From Limnohabitans sp. JirII-31 (lineage in GTDB: Bacteria; Pseudomonadota; Gammaproteobacteria; Burkholderiales; Burkholderiaceae_C), in contig NZ_NESA01000006.1 of the NCBI RefSeq assembly GCF_002778315.1, forward strand, positions 1-64,000: a DNA stretch of 64,000 nt, given 5' to 3'. Under the pieces are notes generated by a model. That model ran no database searches. It saw nothing but the letters and a program-made list of their open reading frames with translations, and was not told the origin of the DNA. The position numbers were made by a program, and so were the translations under genes. Shown piece after piece: positions 1 through 8,320 of the stretch; positions within the stretch are counted from its first letter, which is position 1, and every line of letters starts with the position of its first letter.

Positions 1-90
1 TGGTTCGATGACTACAATTCTTATCACCCGCACAGTGCGTTGGGATATTTGCCACCGACCGTGTTCAGGGAAAAACAATCGGTAACTTGA
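1..90 (+). CDS. IS3-family transposase (OrfB, DDE integrase), C-terminal 29 residues
   Basis: Frame 1 reads without interruption from the window edge to a TGA at 88-90. The peptide contains the block WFDDYNSYHPHSALGYLPP, the typical C-terminal signature of IS3-family OrfB integrases (the 'YN..RPHSALGY.PP' block after the DDE core). The 5' part is cut by the window edge. The product would catalyse strand cleavage and transfer during IS transposition. Whether the complete gene is intact cannot be told from this fragment. Confidence 0.85.
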   Translation, partial: WFDDYNSYHPHSALGYLPPTVFREKQSVT

Positions 91-120
91 ATATACCGAC
101 GGTACTGGATTACAGGGTCA
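1..120 (+). mobile_element. Right end of an IS3-family insertion sequence (partial)
   Basis: The window opens inside an insertion sequence. The last 30 codons of its transposase end at 90. A stretch finishing in ACAGGGTCA near 120 reads TGACCCTGT on the other strand, which fits the 5'-TG start of IS3-family terminal repeats. The left end and most of the element lie outside the window, so the terminal repeat and any target duplication cannot be checked here. The boundary at about 120 is an inference. Confidence 0.55.
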
Positions 121-244
121 AGACCAAATGCCCACTAAAGTTCGCAAAATCATATTATGGGATTGCCCCGATAATCTTCTTAGATCAAGATCAATTTTTA
201 TTTTGAAATATTTTGAATGCTAGGTATGTCGATAGCAAAGTGTT

Positions 245-325
245 TTACTTCTTTGATGATGGCAAGTCGGTACAAGAACCATGCGCCACCATGCCAATGC
301 TTTCGCCCAGCGTAGGGTGTGTATG
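245..325 (-). pseudogene. lpdA: Remnant of the 3' end of a PDH-type lpdA (dihydrolipoamide dehydrogenase)
   Basis: Read on the minus strand, 26 codons and a stop give [18 protein letters not shown] followed by TDLPSSKK. The intact LpdA ends [19 protein letters not shown] then [10 protein letters not shown]. The two differ by a three-codon in-frame deletion (AAE) and two substitutions, and both end at the same stop. At the DNA level 291-313 is identical to 1938-1960 (23 bases). Similarity stops abruptly at about 325. This is the tail of a second lpdA copy, on the same strand as the intact one and about 1.6 kb from it, and it has no start or catalytic part. Confidence 0.85.
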
Positions 326-327
326 GT

Positions 328-489
328 GCCTACTTTGAACCTTGGACCTTGGTCAAGAACTGGACGAATGAAGAGCTGCTGCTACCCGGCCAAGTGGTGG
401 ATCAAGCCTTGATTGCGGCGCTGTGCAGTGAGGACGGTGATGAAGAGGATGGGGAGCGGGCTGAGGGGTGTTACCTTGGGGCGCATTGA
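328..489 (+). pseudogene. Open fragment of unknown gene (C-terminal piece)
   Basis: Starting right after the lpdA remnant, an open frame runs to a TGA at 487-489. It reads AYFEPWTLVKNWTNEELLLP and then an acidic tail (CSEDGDEEDGERAEG). There is no start codon with a ribosome binding site, and the frame is closed upstream by a TAG at 313-315. It looks like the last ~50 codons of a gene whose front was lost. I do not recognise the family. It could also be chance. Confidence 0.3.
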
Positions 490-576
490 GATGCAGGTGT
501 TGTTACCAGAACATTCACCACAGAATGGCCTCAAACTCCTAGAGAATGTCTTTTCTTTCCTTCATCTGGAGTTTGT

Positions 577-1185
577 ATGACGTGGTTGATCTTGGGTTTG
601 GTTCTTTTTTTAGGCGCGCATTCAACGCGCATTTTTGCTGAAGGATGGCGAACCAAATCCATCGAGGCCTGGGGTGAAAAGCCGTTCAAAGGGGTCTACG
701 CTTTGGTGTCTTTGTTGGGTTTTTATGCCCTGATCGTTGGCTATGCCCAAGTGCGTCTTGAGCCGGTTGTCATCTGGCAGCCCCCCATCGCGACTCGCCA
801 TATCAGTGTGTTGCTGATGTTGTTTGCAAGTATCTTGCTGGTTGCAGCGTACATCCCTGCCAACCATTTCAAAGTGCGCCTGCGCCACCCAATGGTGCTG
901 TCGGTCAAGGTGTGGGCCTTGGCGCATTTGTTGTCAAACGGGAATTTGGCTGATCTGATTTTGTTCGGTGCGTTTTTGGCGTGGTCCGTCATGAACTTCA
1001 AATCTGCACGTGCACGTGACCGCATCCAAGCCGAAACACAAGCGCAGGTGTCAGATGAATCTGCGCAACCTGCTCTCCCCAAAACATCTGCCACGCTCAT
1101 CACAGTCGGCGTTGGTGTTGTTCTTTGGGGGCTGATCACCTTTGTTTTGCATGCTCGGGTGGTCGGCGTTTCGCCGCTGGGTTGA
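577..1185 (+). CDS. NnrU family membrane protein
   Basis: A 202-residue integral membrane protein. Hydrophobic segments lie at about 2-18, 43-60, 76-94, 119-137 and 170-192. The stretch from 103 to 138 contains RHPMVLSVKVWALAHLLSNG followed by ADLILFGAFLAWSV, the signature of the NnrU family (first described next to nitrite/nitric oxide reductase genes in alphaproteobacteria; also common in species that do not denitrify). Its biochemical role is unsettled, and related domains occur fused to isoprenoid or carotenoid enzymes. The ATG has GGAG just upstream. No denitrification gene is nearby, so a role in nitrogen oxide reduction should not be assumed. It is convergent with the transferase gene downstream. 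Confidence 0.8.
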   Translation: MTWLILGLVLFLGAHSTRIFAEGWRTKSIEAWGEKPFKGVYALVSLLGFYALIVGYAQVRLEPVVIWQPPIATRHISVLLMLFASILLVAAYIPANHFKVRLRHPMVLSVKVWALAHLLSNGNLADLILFGAFLAWSVMNFKSARARDRIQAETQAQVSDESAQPALPKTSATLITVGVGVVLWGLITFVLHARVVGVSPLG

Positions 1186-1203
1186 GATGGCAGACTCGTT
1201 CAG

Positions 1204-1818
1204 CTAAAGCACCGGCTTTTTCATCGCCTCGGCAAATAACCCACTCCCCAACCAACCCGCCAGCCATGCCTTCACCGCTGGCAGAGGCAAGGCCTCGAAC
1301 CACTCGGGGTCAACGGCGGCGAACTGACGCACAAAGGGAAAGATTCCGATGTCTGCCGCACAGGGGCTGGCTCCGCCCAGCTGCGGTTGGCTGTGCAGTT
1401 CTTGCTCCAGAGGTTCAAGCAGCACGGCCACAGCTTGCTGAAAGTGATGTTCGCGCATCATGGCATCGGCAAAGCGCTGCGGGTATTTGTAGCGGTCGAG
1501 GTGGTGTTTGAAGGGTCCGTCACACGCCTGCTGCAAGGCTACGCTCGACGAAATTTGGGCCCTCGCCCACCACTGGTCTAGGTCGCCACTTTGCTCAAAA
1601 GCCCAGCGCATGATGTCCAAGCTTTGCTCCAGTACCGCGCCATTTGGCAGCACCAGCACGGGCACGGTGCCTTTGGGCGACACGGCCAGCATGGCGGACG
1701 GCTTGTCACGCAAAGACACCTCACGCGGCTGGTATGTCACACCCGCTTGCAGCAAGGCCATGCGGGCACGCATGGCGTAGGGGCAGCGGCGGTAGGTGTA
1801 GAGAAGCGGAGCTGGCAT
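1204..1818 (-). CDS. Glutathione S-transferase family protein
   Basis: A 204-residue protein with an N-terminal thioredoxin-like domain (about 4-75) and an all-helical C-terminal domain (about 85-195). The N-terminus YTYRRCPYAMRARMAL places a CPYA motif at 12-15, and VPVLVLPNGAVLEQSLDIM gives the conserved cis-proline and the Glu-Ser that bind glutathione. A Cys rather than Ser/Tyr in the active site suggests thiol-transferase or reductase activity of the omega/glutaredoxin-2-like type. The ATG at 1818 was chosen over an upstream extension that would run into lpdA and the terminator. It lies 64 bases after lpdA behind a hairpin, so it is probably expressed separately from the pyruvate dehydrogenase genes. 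Confidence 0.8.
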   Translation of the reverse strand: MPAPLLYTYRRCPYAMRARMALLQAGVTYQPREVSLRDKPSAMLAVSPKGTVPVLVLPNGAVLEQSLDIMRWAFEQSGDLDQWWARAQISSSVALQQACDGPFKHHLDRYKYPQRFADAMMREHHFQQAVAVLLEPLEQELHSQPQLGGASPCAADIGIFPFVRQFAAVDPEWFEALPLPAVKAWLAGWLGSGLFAEAMKKPVL

Positions 1819-1826
1819 AAGTGATG

Positions 1827-1859
1827 GAAAAGCCGCCTGGCTTTGCAGCGAGGCGGCTT
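1827..1859 (-). terminator. Rho-independent terminator after lpdA
   Basis: An 8-bp perfect stem (AAGCCGCC at 1830-1837 with GGCGGCTT at 1852-1859) encloses a 14-base loop. On the minus strand the stem is followed by a short T run. It lies 23 bases beyond the lpdA stop and before the transferase start, and probably ends the aceE-aceF-lpdA transcript. Confidence 0.7.
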
Positions 1860-1882
1860 GTATTTTTGCACTGTGAAGCGGT

Positions 1883-3733
1883 TTACTTCTTGCTCGGCGG
1901 CAAATCCGTGCAACTCCCATGCGCCACTTCTGCCGCCATGCCAATGCTTTCGCCCAGCGTGGGGTGTGGGTGAATGGTTTTGCCGATGTCCACTGCGTCT
2001 GCGCCCATCTCAATCGCCAGGGCGATTTCGCCAATCATGTCGCCGGCGTGCGTACCCACCATGCCGCCGCCCAAGATCTTGCCGTGGCCGTGGGCCTCAG
2101 GAGAATCGTCAAACAGCAGTTTGGTCACGCCTTCGTCGCGGCCATTGGCAATGGCGCGGCCTGAGGCCGTCCAAGGGAACAGGCCTTTTTTGACCTTGAT
2201 GCCTTGGGCCTTGGCCTGGTCTTCGGTCAAGCCCACCCATGCCACTTCAGGGTCGGTGTAGGCCACGCTCGGAATGACGCGAGCATTGAAAGCGCTTGCG
2301 GCCAATTCTTTGTTGCCTTGAATTTCACCGGCAATGACTTCAGCCGCCACGTGGGCTTCGTGCACAGCCTTGTGCGCCAACATGGGCTGGCCGACGATGT
2401 CGCCAATGGCAAAGATGTGCGGCACGTTGGTGCGCATCTGAATGTCGACGTTGATGAAGCCACGGTCGGTCACGGCCACGCCGGCTTTGTCCGCCGCAAT
2501 CTTCTTGCCATTGGGCGTGCGTCCCACGGCTTGCAACACGAGGTCGTACACCTGCGGCGCGGGGGCCGCAACGCTTGCGTTGCTTCCGTTCTCGCCCTCT
2601 TCTGCTGGTGCAAACGTGACTTCAATGCCTTCGGGCAAGGCGCGTGCTGACACGGTCTTGGTTTTGAGCATGATGTTGTCAAAACGCTTGGCATTCATCT
2701 TTTGCCAGATCTTCACCAAGTCCCGGTCAGCGCCTTGCATGAGGCCGTCCATCATTTCCACCACGTCCAGGCGTGCGCCCAGCGTGCTGTAAACGGTGCC
2801 CATCTCCAGGCCAATGATGCCGCCGCCCAAAATAAGCATGCGCTTGGGCACTTCTTTGAGGGCCAAGGCACCCGTGCTATCGACCACGCGGGGGTCGTTG
2901 GGCATGAAAGGTAGACGCACGGCTTGCGAGCCTGCCGCAATGATGGCGCGCTTGAACGCCACCACTTTTTTGGTGCCGGTTTTTTCTTGCGCCGTGCCGC
3001 TGGTTTCTTCCACTTCCAGGTGGTTGGCGCCAACGAATGCGCCGTAACCACGCACGGTGGTGACCTTGCGCATCTTGGCCATGGCAGCCAGGCCGCCCGT
3101 CAATTTGCCAATGACTTTTTCTTTGTGGCCGCGCAGCTTGTCGATGTTGACCACCGGTGCGCCAAAGTCCACGCCGAGGTCAGCCATATGGCTGACTTCG
3201 TCCATCACGGCGGCCACGTGCAACAGGGCTTTGGAAGGAATGCAACCCACGTTCAGGCACACGCCACCCAGGGTGGCATAGCGCTCAACGATGACCACAT
3301 TGAGCCCTAAGTCTGCGGCACGAAATGCTGCCGAGTAACCGCCAGGGCCACCACCTAGCACAAGCACATCGCACTCGATGTCGGCGGAGCCGCCAAACGA
3401 CGAGGCAGTGGGTGCTGGCACGGCAGCCACAGGTGCAGCGGCTGTTGTTGCAGCTGGCGCGGGCGAGGGTGCAGCAGCAGGGGCCGCTGAAGCGCCCTCG
3501 CCTTCGAGCACCAAGACCACTGAGCCTTGTTTGACTTTGTCACCGAGTTTCACGCGCAGCTCTTTGACCACACCCGCGTGTGACGATGGAATTTCCATCG
3601 AAGCTTTGTCGGACTCGACGGTGATGAGCGATTGCTCGGCCTTGACGGTGTCGCCGGGTTTGACCAGCAACTCGATCACAGCCACTTCGTCGAAGTCGCC
3701 AATGTCTGGAACTTGAATGTCAATGGATGCCAT
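1883..3733 (-). CDS. lpdA: Dihydrolipoamide dehydrogenase (PDH E3) with N-terminal lipoyl domain
   Basis: A 616-residue E3 flavoprotein that reoxidises dihydrolipoamide on E2 with NAD+. Residues 1-78 form a lipoyl domain with the lipoylated lysine at 43 (SDKAS). An Ala/Pro-rich linker runs to about 115. The FAD fold starts with GGGPGG at 127-132, and the redox disulfide is Cys159/Cys164 (GGVCLNVGC). The C-terminal interface holds HPHPTLGES with the catalytic His-Glu pair. E3 proteins with a fused lipoyl domain are known from betaproteobacteria and Neisseria. The gene follows aceF by 15 bases with AAGGAA before the ATG, so the three PDH genes form one operon. A broken copy of its tail lies at 245-325. 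Confidence 0.97.
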   Translation of the reverse strand: MASIDIQVPDIGDFDEVAVIELLVKPGDTVKAEQSLITVESDKASMEIPSSHAGVVKELRVKLGDKVKQGSVVLVLEGEGASAAPAAAPSPAPAATTAAAPVAAVPAPTASSFGGSADIECDVLVLGGGPGGYSAAFRAADLGLNVVIVERYATLGGVCLNVGCIPSKALLHVAAVMDEVSHMADLGVDFGAPVVNIDKLRGHKEKVIGKLTGGLAAMAKMRKVTTVRGYGAFVGANHLEVEETSGTAQEKTGTKKVVAFKRAIIAAGSQAVRLPFMPNDPRVVDSTGALALKEVPKRMLILGGGIIGLEMGTVYSTLGARLDVVEMMDGLMQGADRDLVKIWQKMNAKRFDNIMLKTKTVSARALPEGIEVTFAPAEEGENGSNASVAAPAPQVYDLVLQAVGRTPNGKKIAADKAGVAVTDRGFINVDIQMRTNVPHIFAIGDIVGQPMLAHKAVHEAHVAAEVIAGEIQGNKELAASAFNARVIPSVAYTDPEVAWVGLTEDQAKAQGIKVKKGLFPWTASGRAIANGRDEGVTKLLFDDSPEAHGHGKILGGGMVGTHAGDMIGEIALAIEMGADAVDIGKTIHPHPTLGESIGMAAEVAHGSCTDLPPSKK

Positions 3734-3748
3734 GTCTGTTCCTTCGCC

Positions 3749-5395
3749 TTAGAGCAACACGCGACGGAAGTCGCTGAGGATTTGGCCCAAGAAGGCATTG
3801 AAGCGTGCAGCAGCCGCGCCGTCGATCACGCGGTGATCCCAGGTCAAGCTCAGTGGCAACATCAAACGGGGCTGGAAAGCCTTGCCGTCCCACACCGGTT
3901 CCATGGTGCTCTTGCACACACCCAAGATGGCCACTTCAGGCGCATTGATGATGGGGGTGAAGTACTTGCCGCCAATGCCGCCCAAGCTTGAGATGGTGAA
4001 GGTGGCACCGGTCATTTCAGCGGGGCCGAGTTTGCCGTCGCGCGCTTTCTTGGCCAGCTCAGACATTTCTTGGCTGATTTGCAGCACGCCTTTTTTGTCG
4101 CAATCGCGGATGACGGGAACCATCAACCCATTGGGCGTGTCAGCGGCAAAGCCGATGTGCCAGTAGTTTTTGTAAACCAGTGCATCACCATCCAAGCTGC
4201 TGTTGAATTCAGGGTACTTCTTGAGTGCAGCCACACAGGCCTTGATCAAGAAAGCCAGCATGGTGACTTTGACGCCCGACTTCTCGTTTTCTTTGTTGGT
4301 CGAGACGCGGAAGGCTTCGAGGTCGGTGATGTCTGCGTCGTCATGGTTGGTGACAGCAGGAATCATCACCGCGTTGCGCAACAGGTTGGCTCCGCTGATC
4401 TTCTTGATGCGCCCCATCTCCTTGCGCTCAATGGGACCGAACTTGGCAAAGTCAACCTTGGGCCAAGGAATGAGGCCCAAACCAGCACCATCGCCACCGC
4501 CAGCAGGTGCTTTGGCAGCCTGTGCTTTGGTTTGGGTGGCACCCGACATGACGGCCTTGGTGAAGGCTTGCACGTCGTCTTGGGTGATGCGGCCTTTGGG
4601 GCCTTGGCCCTTGACCTCTTCCAGTGGCACACCCAGTTCACGCGCAAACTTGCGCACCGAAGGCGAGGCATGGGGCAAGCCCAGCGTCGAGGCACCGGGT
4701 GCGTGCGCTGGGGCGGCCACGACGGCTGCGGCCACAGCCACTGCGGTGGGCGCAGAGACGGCAGCGGGCGCAGCGGCGACCGCAGCAGCCACAGGGGCTG
4801 CCACAGCGGCAGTAGCAACAGCCACACTGCCTTCCAAAATGGCCAGCAAGTCACCGATGTTGACCTTGTCACCCACTTTGACTTTGAGCTCTTTGAGCAC
4901 ACCGGCGTGTGAGGATGGAATTTCCATCGAAGCTTTGTCAGACTCCACCGTGATGAGCGATTGCTCAACCTTGATGGTGTCACCCGGTTTGACGAACACT
5001 TCAATGACGGCCACGTCTTTGAAGTCGCCAATGTCTGGCACATGAATTTCAATCAAGCCTGAGGCTGTTGGGGCTGCGGCGGGAGCCACGACAGCCACAG
5101 GGGCGGCGGCGGCTGCGGGCAGTGCCGACGCCACGGCTGCGGCGGCTGCGGCAGCACCTGCAGCCTCCACCACCAAGACCACCGAGCCTTCTTTGACCTT
5201 GTCACCCAACTTCACGCGCAGTTCTTTGACCACACCGGCGGTGCTGGATGGAATTTCCATCGAGGCCTTGTCGGACTCCACCGTGATCAAGGACTGCTCA
5301 GCCTTGACGGTGTCGCCCACCTTGACCAGCAGTTCAATGACTGCGACTTCATCGAAATCCCCAATGTCTGGGACTTTTACTTCTACCAATGCCAT
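3749..5395 (-). CDS. aceF: Dihydrolipoyllysine-residue acetyltransferase (PDH E2)
   Basis: The 548-residue core subunit of the pyruvate dehydrogenase complex; it passes the acetyl group from E1 to CoA. The order is lipoyl domain 1 (1-77, Lys43), an Ala-rich linker, lipoyl domain 2 (114-188, Lys154), a long Ala/Pro/Val linker, the E1/E3-binding domain (about 241-280, starting [16 protein letters not shown]), and the acyltransferase domain (about 310-548) with HRVIDG, giving the catalytic His521 and Asp525. Two lipoyl domains here plus one on E3 make three nearly identical modules. It sits 70 bases after aceE and 15 before lpdA on the same strand. Confidence 0.97.
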   Translation of the reverse strand: MALVEVKVPDIGDFDEVAVIELLVKVGDTVKAEQSLITVESDKASMEIPSSTAGVVKELRVKLGDKVKEGSVVLVVEAAGAAAAAAAVASALPAAAAAPVAVVAPAAAPTASGLIEIHVPDIGDFKDVAVIEVFVKPGDTIKVEQSLITVESDKASMEIPSSHAGVLKELKVKVGDKVNIGDLLAILEGSVAVATAAVAAPVAAAVAAAPAAVSAPTAVAVAAAVVAAPAHAPGASTLGLPHASPSVRKFARELGVPLEEVKGQGPKGRITQDDVQAFTKAVMSGATQTKAQAAKAPAGGGDGAGLGLIPWPKVDFAKFGPIERKEMGRIKKISGANLLRNAVMIPAVTNHDDADITDLEAFRVSTNKENEKSGVKVTMLAFLIKACVAALKKYPEFNSSLDGDALVYKNYWHIGFAADTPNGLMVPVIRDCDKKGVLQISQEMSELAKKARDGKLGPAEMTGATFTISSLGGIGGKYFTPIINAPEVAILGVCKSTMEPVWDGKAFQPRLMLPLSLTWDHRVIDGAAAARFNAFLGQILSDFRRVLL

Positions 5396-5465
5396 GTTTG
5401 TCTCACTTAGTATGTTGAGGACAGAGCAAAGCTTGCAGCTTTGGACAGTCCCACAAAGTTATTCA

Positions 5466-8177
5466 TTAAGCGTAAAGCGGGTTGATTTTGTCGACTTTGA
5501 TGCCGTACTTTTTGATCGCTTCAGCCACTTGGCTCACCGGCACGGTGCCGTCTTCGCTCAGCGCCTTGAGTGCCGCCACGACGATGTAGTGACGGTTGAT
5601 TTCAAAGTGCTCGCGCAGTTTGCTGCGGAAGTCGCTGCGGCCAAAACCATCGGTGCCCAACACTTTGTAGGTGCGACCCTTTGGAATGAACGGGCGAATT
5701 TGCTCGGCATAGGCCTTCATGTAGTCGGTCGATGCCACCACTGGCCCGGTGTACGGGTCGAGCTGTGCGGTCACAAACGGCACTTTCGGTGCGTCTGTCG
5801 GGTGCAACAGGTTGTAACGCTCGGCGTCTTGACCGTCGCGGGTCAATTCGTTGAAGCTCGGGCAGCTCCACACGTTGGCTGCCACGCCCCAGTCGGCGGC
5901 CAGCAAGTCGCGGGCTGCAATGGATTCGCGCAAGATGGTGCCCGAGCCCAACAGGTTGACGCGAGGCGCTTTCTTGGCGCCTTCACCTTGTTGCAACAAG
6001 TACATGCCTTTGATGATTTGCTCTTCGGTACCAGCCTTGAGGCCTGGCATGGCGTAGTTCTCGTTCAACAAGGTCAGGTAGTAGAAGACGTTGTCTTGCT
6101 TCTCGACCATGCGCTTCAAACCGTGGTGCAGGATGATGCCCACTTCGTGTGCGAAGGTCGGGTCATACGACACGCAGTTCGGAATGGTGTTGGCCATGAT
6201 GTGGCTGTGACCGTCTTCGTGCTGCAAGCCTTCGCCGTTCAAGGTGGTACGGCCCGAGGTGCCGCCCAACAAGAAGCCACGTGCTTGCATGTCGCCAGCT
6301 GCCCAGGCCAAGTCGCCAATGCGCTGGAAGCCAAACATCGAGTAGTACACGTAGAACGGCACCATGATGCGGTTACTGGTGGAGTAGCTGGTGGCCGCTG
6401 CAATCCAGCTCGACATGCCGCCGGCTTCGTTGATGCCTTCTTGCAAGATCTGGCCCGCCACGTCTTCCTTGTAATACATGACCTGGTCTTTATCGACCGG
6501 GGTGTACTGCTGGCCGGCAGGGTTGTAAATACCGATTTGACGGAACAAGCCTTCCATACCAAAGGTACGGGCCTCGTCCACCAAAATAGGCACCACACGT
6601 GGACCCAAAGCTTGGTCACGCAGCAACTGCGTGAGAAAGCGCACATAGGCTTGGGTGGTCGAGATTTCACGGCCTTCGGCGGTGGGCTCCATCACCGATT
6701 TGAAAATGTCCAACGAGGGAACCGTGAAGCTTTCTTCGGCTTTGGTGCGGCGGTGCGGCAAGTACCCACCCAAGGCCTTACGGCGTTCGTGCAGGTAACG
6801 CATTTCAGGCGTGTCGTCAGCGGGCTTGTAGAAAGGAATCTTGGACAACTCGCTGTCGGGGACCGGAATGTTGAAGCGGTCACGCATGTACTTGATGTCT
6901 TCGTCCGTGAGCTTCTTGGTTTGGTGAACGTTGTTCTTGCCCTCGCCCGCTTTACCCATGCCAAAACCTTTGACGGTTTTGATCAACAACACGGTGGGTT
7001 GGCCTTTGTGGTTCACCGCCTGGTGGTAGGCGGCATACACCTTTTGGGGGTCGTGGCCACCGCGCTTGAGGTTCCAAATTTCGTCGTCGCTCATGTGCGC
7101 CACCATCTCCAGGGTGCGTGGATCACGACCAAAGAAATGTTTGCGCACGTAAGCGCCATCGTTGGCTTTGAAGGCTTGGTAGTCGCCATCCAAGGTTTCC
7201 ATCATCAGTTTGCGCAAGGCACCGTCTTTGTCGCGGGCCAAGAGTGGGTCCCACTCGCTGCCCCACAACAGTTTGATCACGTTCCAGCCTGAACCACGGA
7301 ATTCGCCTTCGAGCTCTTGCACGATCTTGCCGTTGCCACGCACGGGGCCGTCCAGGCGCTGCAAGTTGCAGTTCACCACAAAGATCAGGTTGTCGAGCTT
7401 TTCGCGAGCGGCCAAACCAATCGCACCCAAAGACTCGACTTCGTCCATTTCACCGTCGCCACAGAACACCCACACTTTGCGGTTTTCTGTGTTGGCAATA
7501 CCACGGGCATGCAAGTACTTCAAAAAGCGCGCTTGGTAAATGGCCATCAAAGGCCCGAGGCCCATAGAGACGGTGGGGAACTGCCAAAACTCAGGCATGA
7601 GTTTGGGGTGTGGGTAGCTGGAGAGGCCGTTGCCGTCCACCTCTTGGCGGAAGTTGAGCAATTGCTCTTCGGTCAAACGCCCTTCTAGGTAAGCACGGGC
7701 GTAAACACCGGGCGACACGTGGCCCTGGATGTACAGGCAGTCACCGCCATGGTTTTCGTTTTCTGCGTGCCAAAAGTGATTGAAGCCTGCACCGAACATG
7801 TGGGCCAACGAGGCAAACGAACCGATGTGGCCACCTAAGTCGCCGCCGTCTTCAGGGTTGTGGCGGTTGGCTTTAACCACCATGGCCATGGCGTTCCAGC
7901 GCATGTAGGCGCGAAGTCGCTCTTCGATTTCGATGTTGCCCGGGCAATGCGCCTCTTGGCTGGGTTCGATGGTGTTGACGTAGCCCGTGTTGGCTGAGAA
8001 CGGCATGTCGATGCTGCTCTCGCGCGCGTGTTCTAGCAACTGTTCCAACAAGAAGTGCGCACGCTCGGGGCCTTCTGCGTTGATGACAGCGGACAGAGCG
8101 TCCATCCATTCACGTGTCTCTTGTGTGTCTGCATCATTCGTGGCAAATGTGCGCAGGTCGTTGGGTTGTGCTGACAT
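5466..8177 (-). CDS. aceE: Pyruvate dehydrogenase E1 component (homodimeric type)
   Basis: A 903-residue thiamine-diphosphate enzyme that decarboxylates pyruvate and acetylates the E2 lipoyl groups. The cofactor motif begins GDGEMDE at 240-246 and ends VNCNLQ at 268-273. The length and lack of separate alpha/beta genes mark the homodimeric AceE type of Gram-negatives. The start at 8177 is supported by AGGAGA (complement at 8183-8188) nine bases upstream. It is the first gene of the aceE-aceF-lpdA operon and is divergent from a sensor kinase across about 140 bases. The antisense frame over this gene is long and open but is a codon-bias shadow. Confidence 0.98.
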   Translation of the reverse strand: MSAQPNDLRTFATNDADTQETREWMDALSAVINAEGPERAHFLLEQLLEHARESSIDMPFSANTGYVNTIEPSQEAHCPGNIEIEERLRAYMRWNAMAMVVKANRHNPEDGGDLGGHIGSFASLAHMFGAGFNHFWHAENENHGGDCLYIQGHVSPGVYARAYLEGRLTEEQLLNFRQEVDGNGLSSYPHPKLMPEFWQFPTVSMGLGPLMAIYQARFLKYLHARGIANTENRKVWVFCGDGEMDEVESLGAIGLAAREKLDNLIFVVNCNLQRLDGPVRGNGKIVQELEGEFRGSGWNVIKLLWGSEWDPLLARDKDGALRKLMMETLDGDYQAFKANDGAYVRKHFFGRDPRTLEMVAHMSDDEIWNLKRGGHDPQKVYAAYHQAVNHKGQPTVLLIKTVKGFGMGKAGEGKNNVHQTKKLTDEDIKYMRDRFNIPVPDSELSKIPFYKPADDTPEMRYLHERRKALGGYLPHRRTKAEESFTVPSLDIFKSVMEPTAEGREISTTQAYVRFLTQLLRDQALGPRVVPILVDEARTFGMEGLFRQIGIYNPAGQQYTPVDKDQVMYYKEDVAGQILQEGINEAGGMSSWIAAATSYSTSNRIMVPFYVYYSMFGFQRIGDLAWAAGDMQARGFLLGGTSGRTTLNGEGLQHEDGHSHIMANTIPNCVSYDPTFAHEVGIILHHGLKRMVEKQDNVFYYLTLLNENYAMPGLKAGTEEQIIKGMYLLQQGEGAKKAPRVNLLGSGTILRESIAARDLLAADWGVAANVWSCPSFNELTRDGQDAERYNLLHPTDAPKVPFVTAQLDPYTGPVVASTDYMKAYAEQIRPFIPKGRTYKVLGTDGFGRSDFRSKLREHFEINRHYIVVAALKALSEDGTVPVSQVAEAIKKYGIKVDKINPLYA

Positions 8178-8320
8178 GCTTGTCTCCTAGTGTTGGCACT
8201 TGTTTCGATCGACTGTAACTAATTGTCACATAAAAAATATAAATTTCAAATTGCGGTCATTGATTTCTTATTATGAAATTCAACAATCAAAACGCGGAGC
8301 ACACGCTAAACTCAAGGCAC
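8178..8320. promoter_or_regulatory. Divergent promoter region between aceE and the sensor kinase
   Basis: This AT-rich gap is the only place from which the PDH operon can be started. On the minus strand a TTGAAA, a 16-base spacer and GACAAT make a fair sigma-70 candidate (about 8221-8250), upstream of the AGGAGA ribosome site. On the plus strand TATTAT at about 8269 could serve the kinase gene. No clean operator palindrome stands out. The exact elements are inference. Confidence 0.45.

Larger units (their letters stand above)
121..576. other. Intergenic stretch with gene debris between IS end and the NnrU gene
   Basis: This 456-base stretch holds no intact gene. From about 121 to 240 it is AT-rich and I see no coding signal. 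From 245 to 325 it holds a minus-strand remnant of the lpdA 3' end. From 328 to 489 there is an open plus-strand fragment of unknown origin. From 490 to 576 is the leader of the next gene, with GGAG about six bases before its ATG. The mix of an IS end and broken genes suggests a past insertion and deletion. Confidence 0.6.

Noticed and set aside
1204-2034. Longer start for the glutathione S-transferase
   Set aside because: The extra 72 codons run over the terminator hairpin and the lpdA 3' end and have shadow-like composition.
4660-5160. GC-rich, Ala-codon repeats that look like tandem repeat DNA
   Set aside because: These are the flexible Ala/Pro linkers between the domains of AceF, normal for E2 proteins, and do not form an exact repeat array.
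5193-7292. A 699-codon open frame on the plus strand opposite aceE and aceF
   Set aside because: It is antisense to a confidently identified enzyme and has the composition of a codon-bias shadow (many His, Val, Gln and Arg, no domain), with no ribosome site or terminator.
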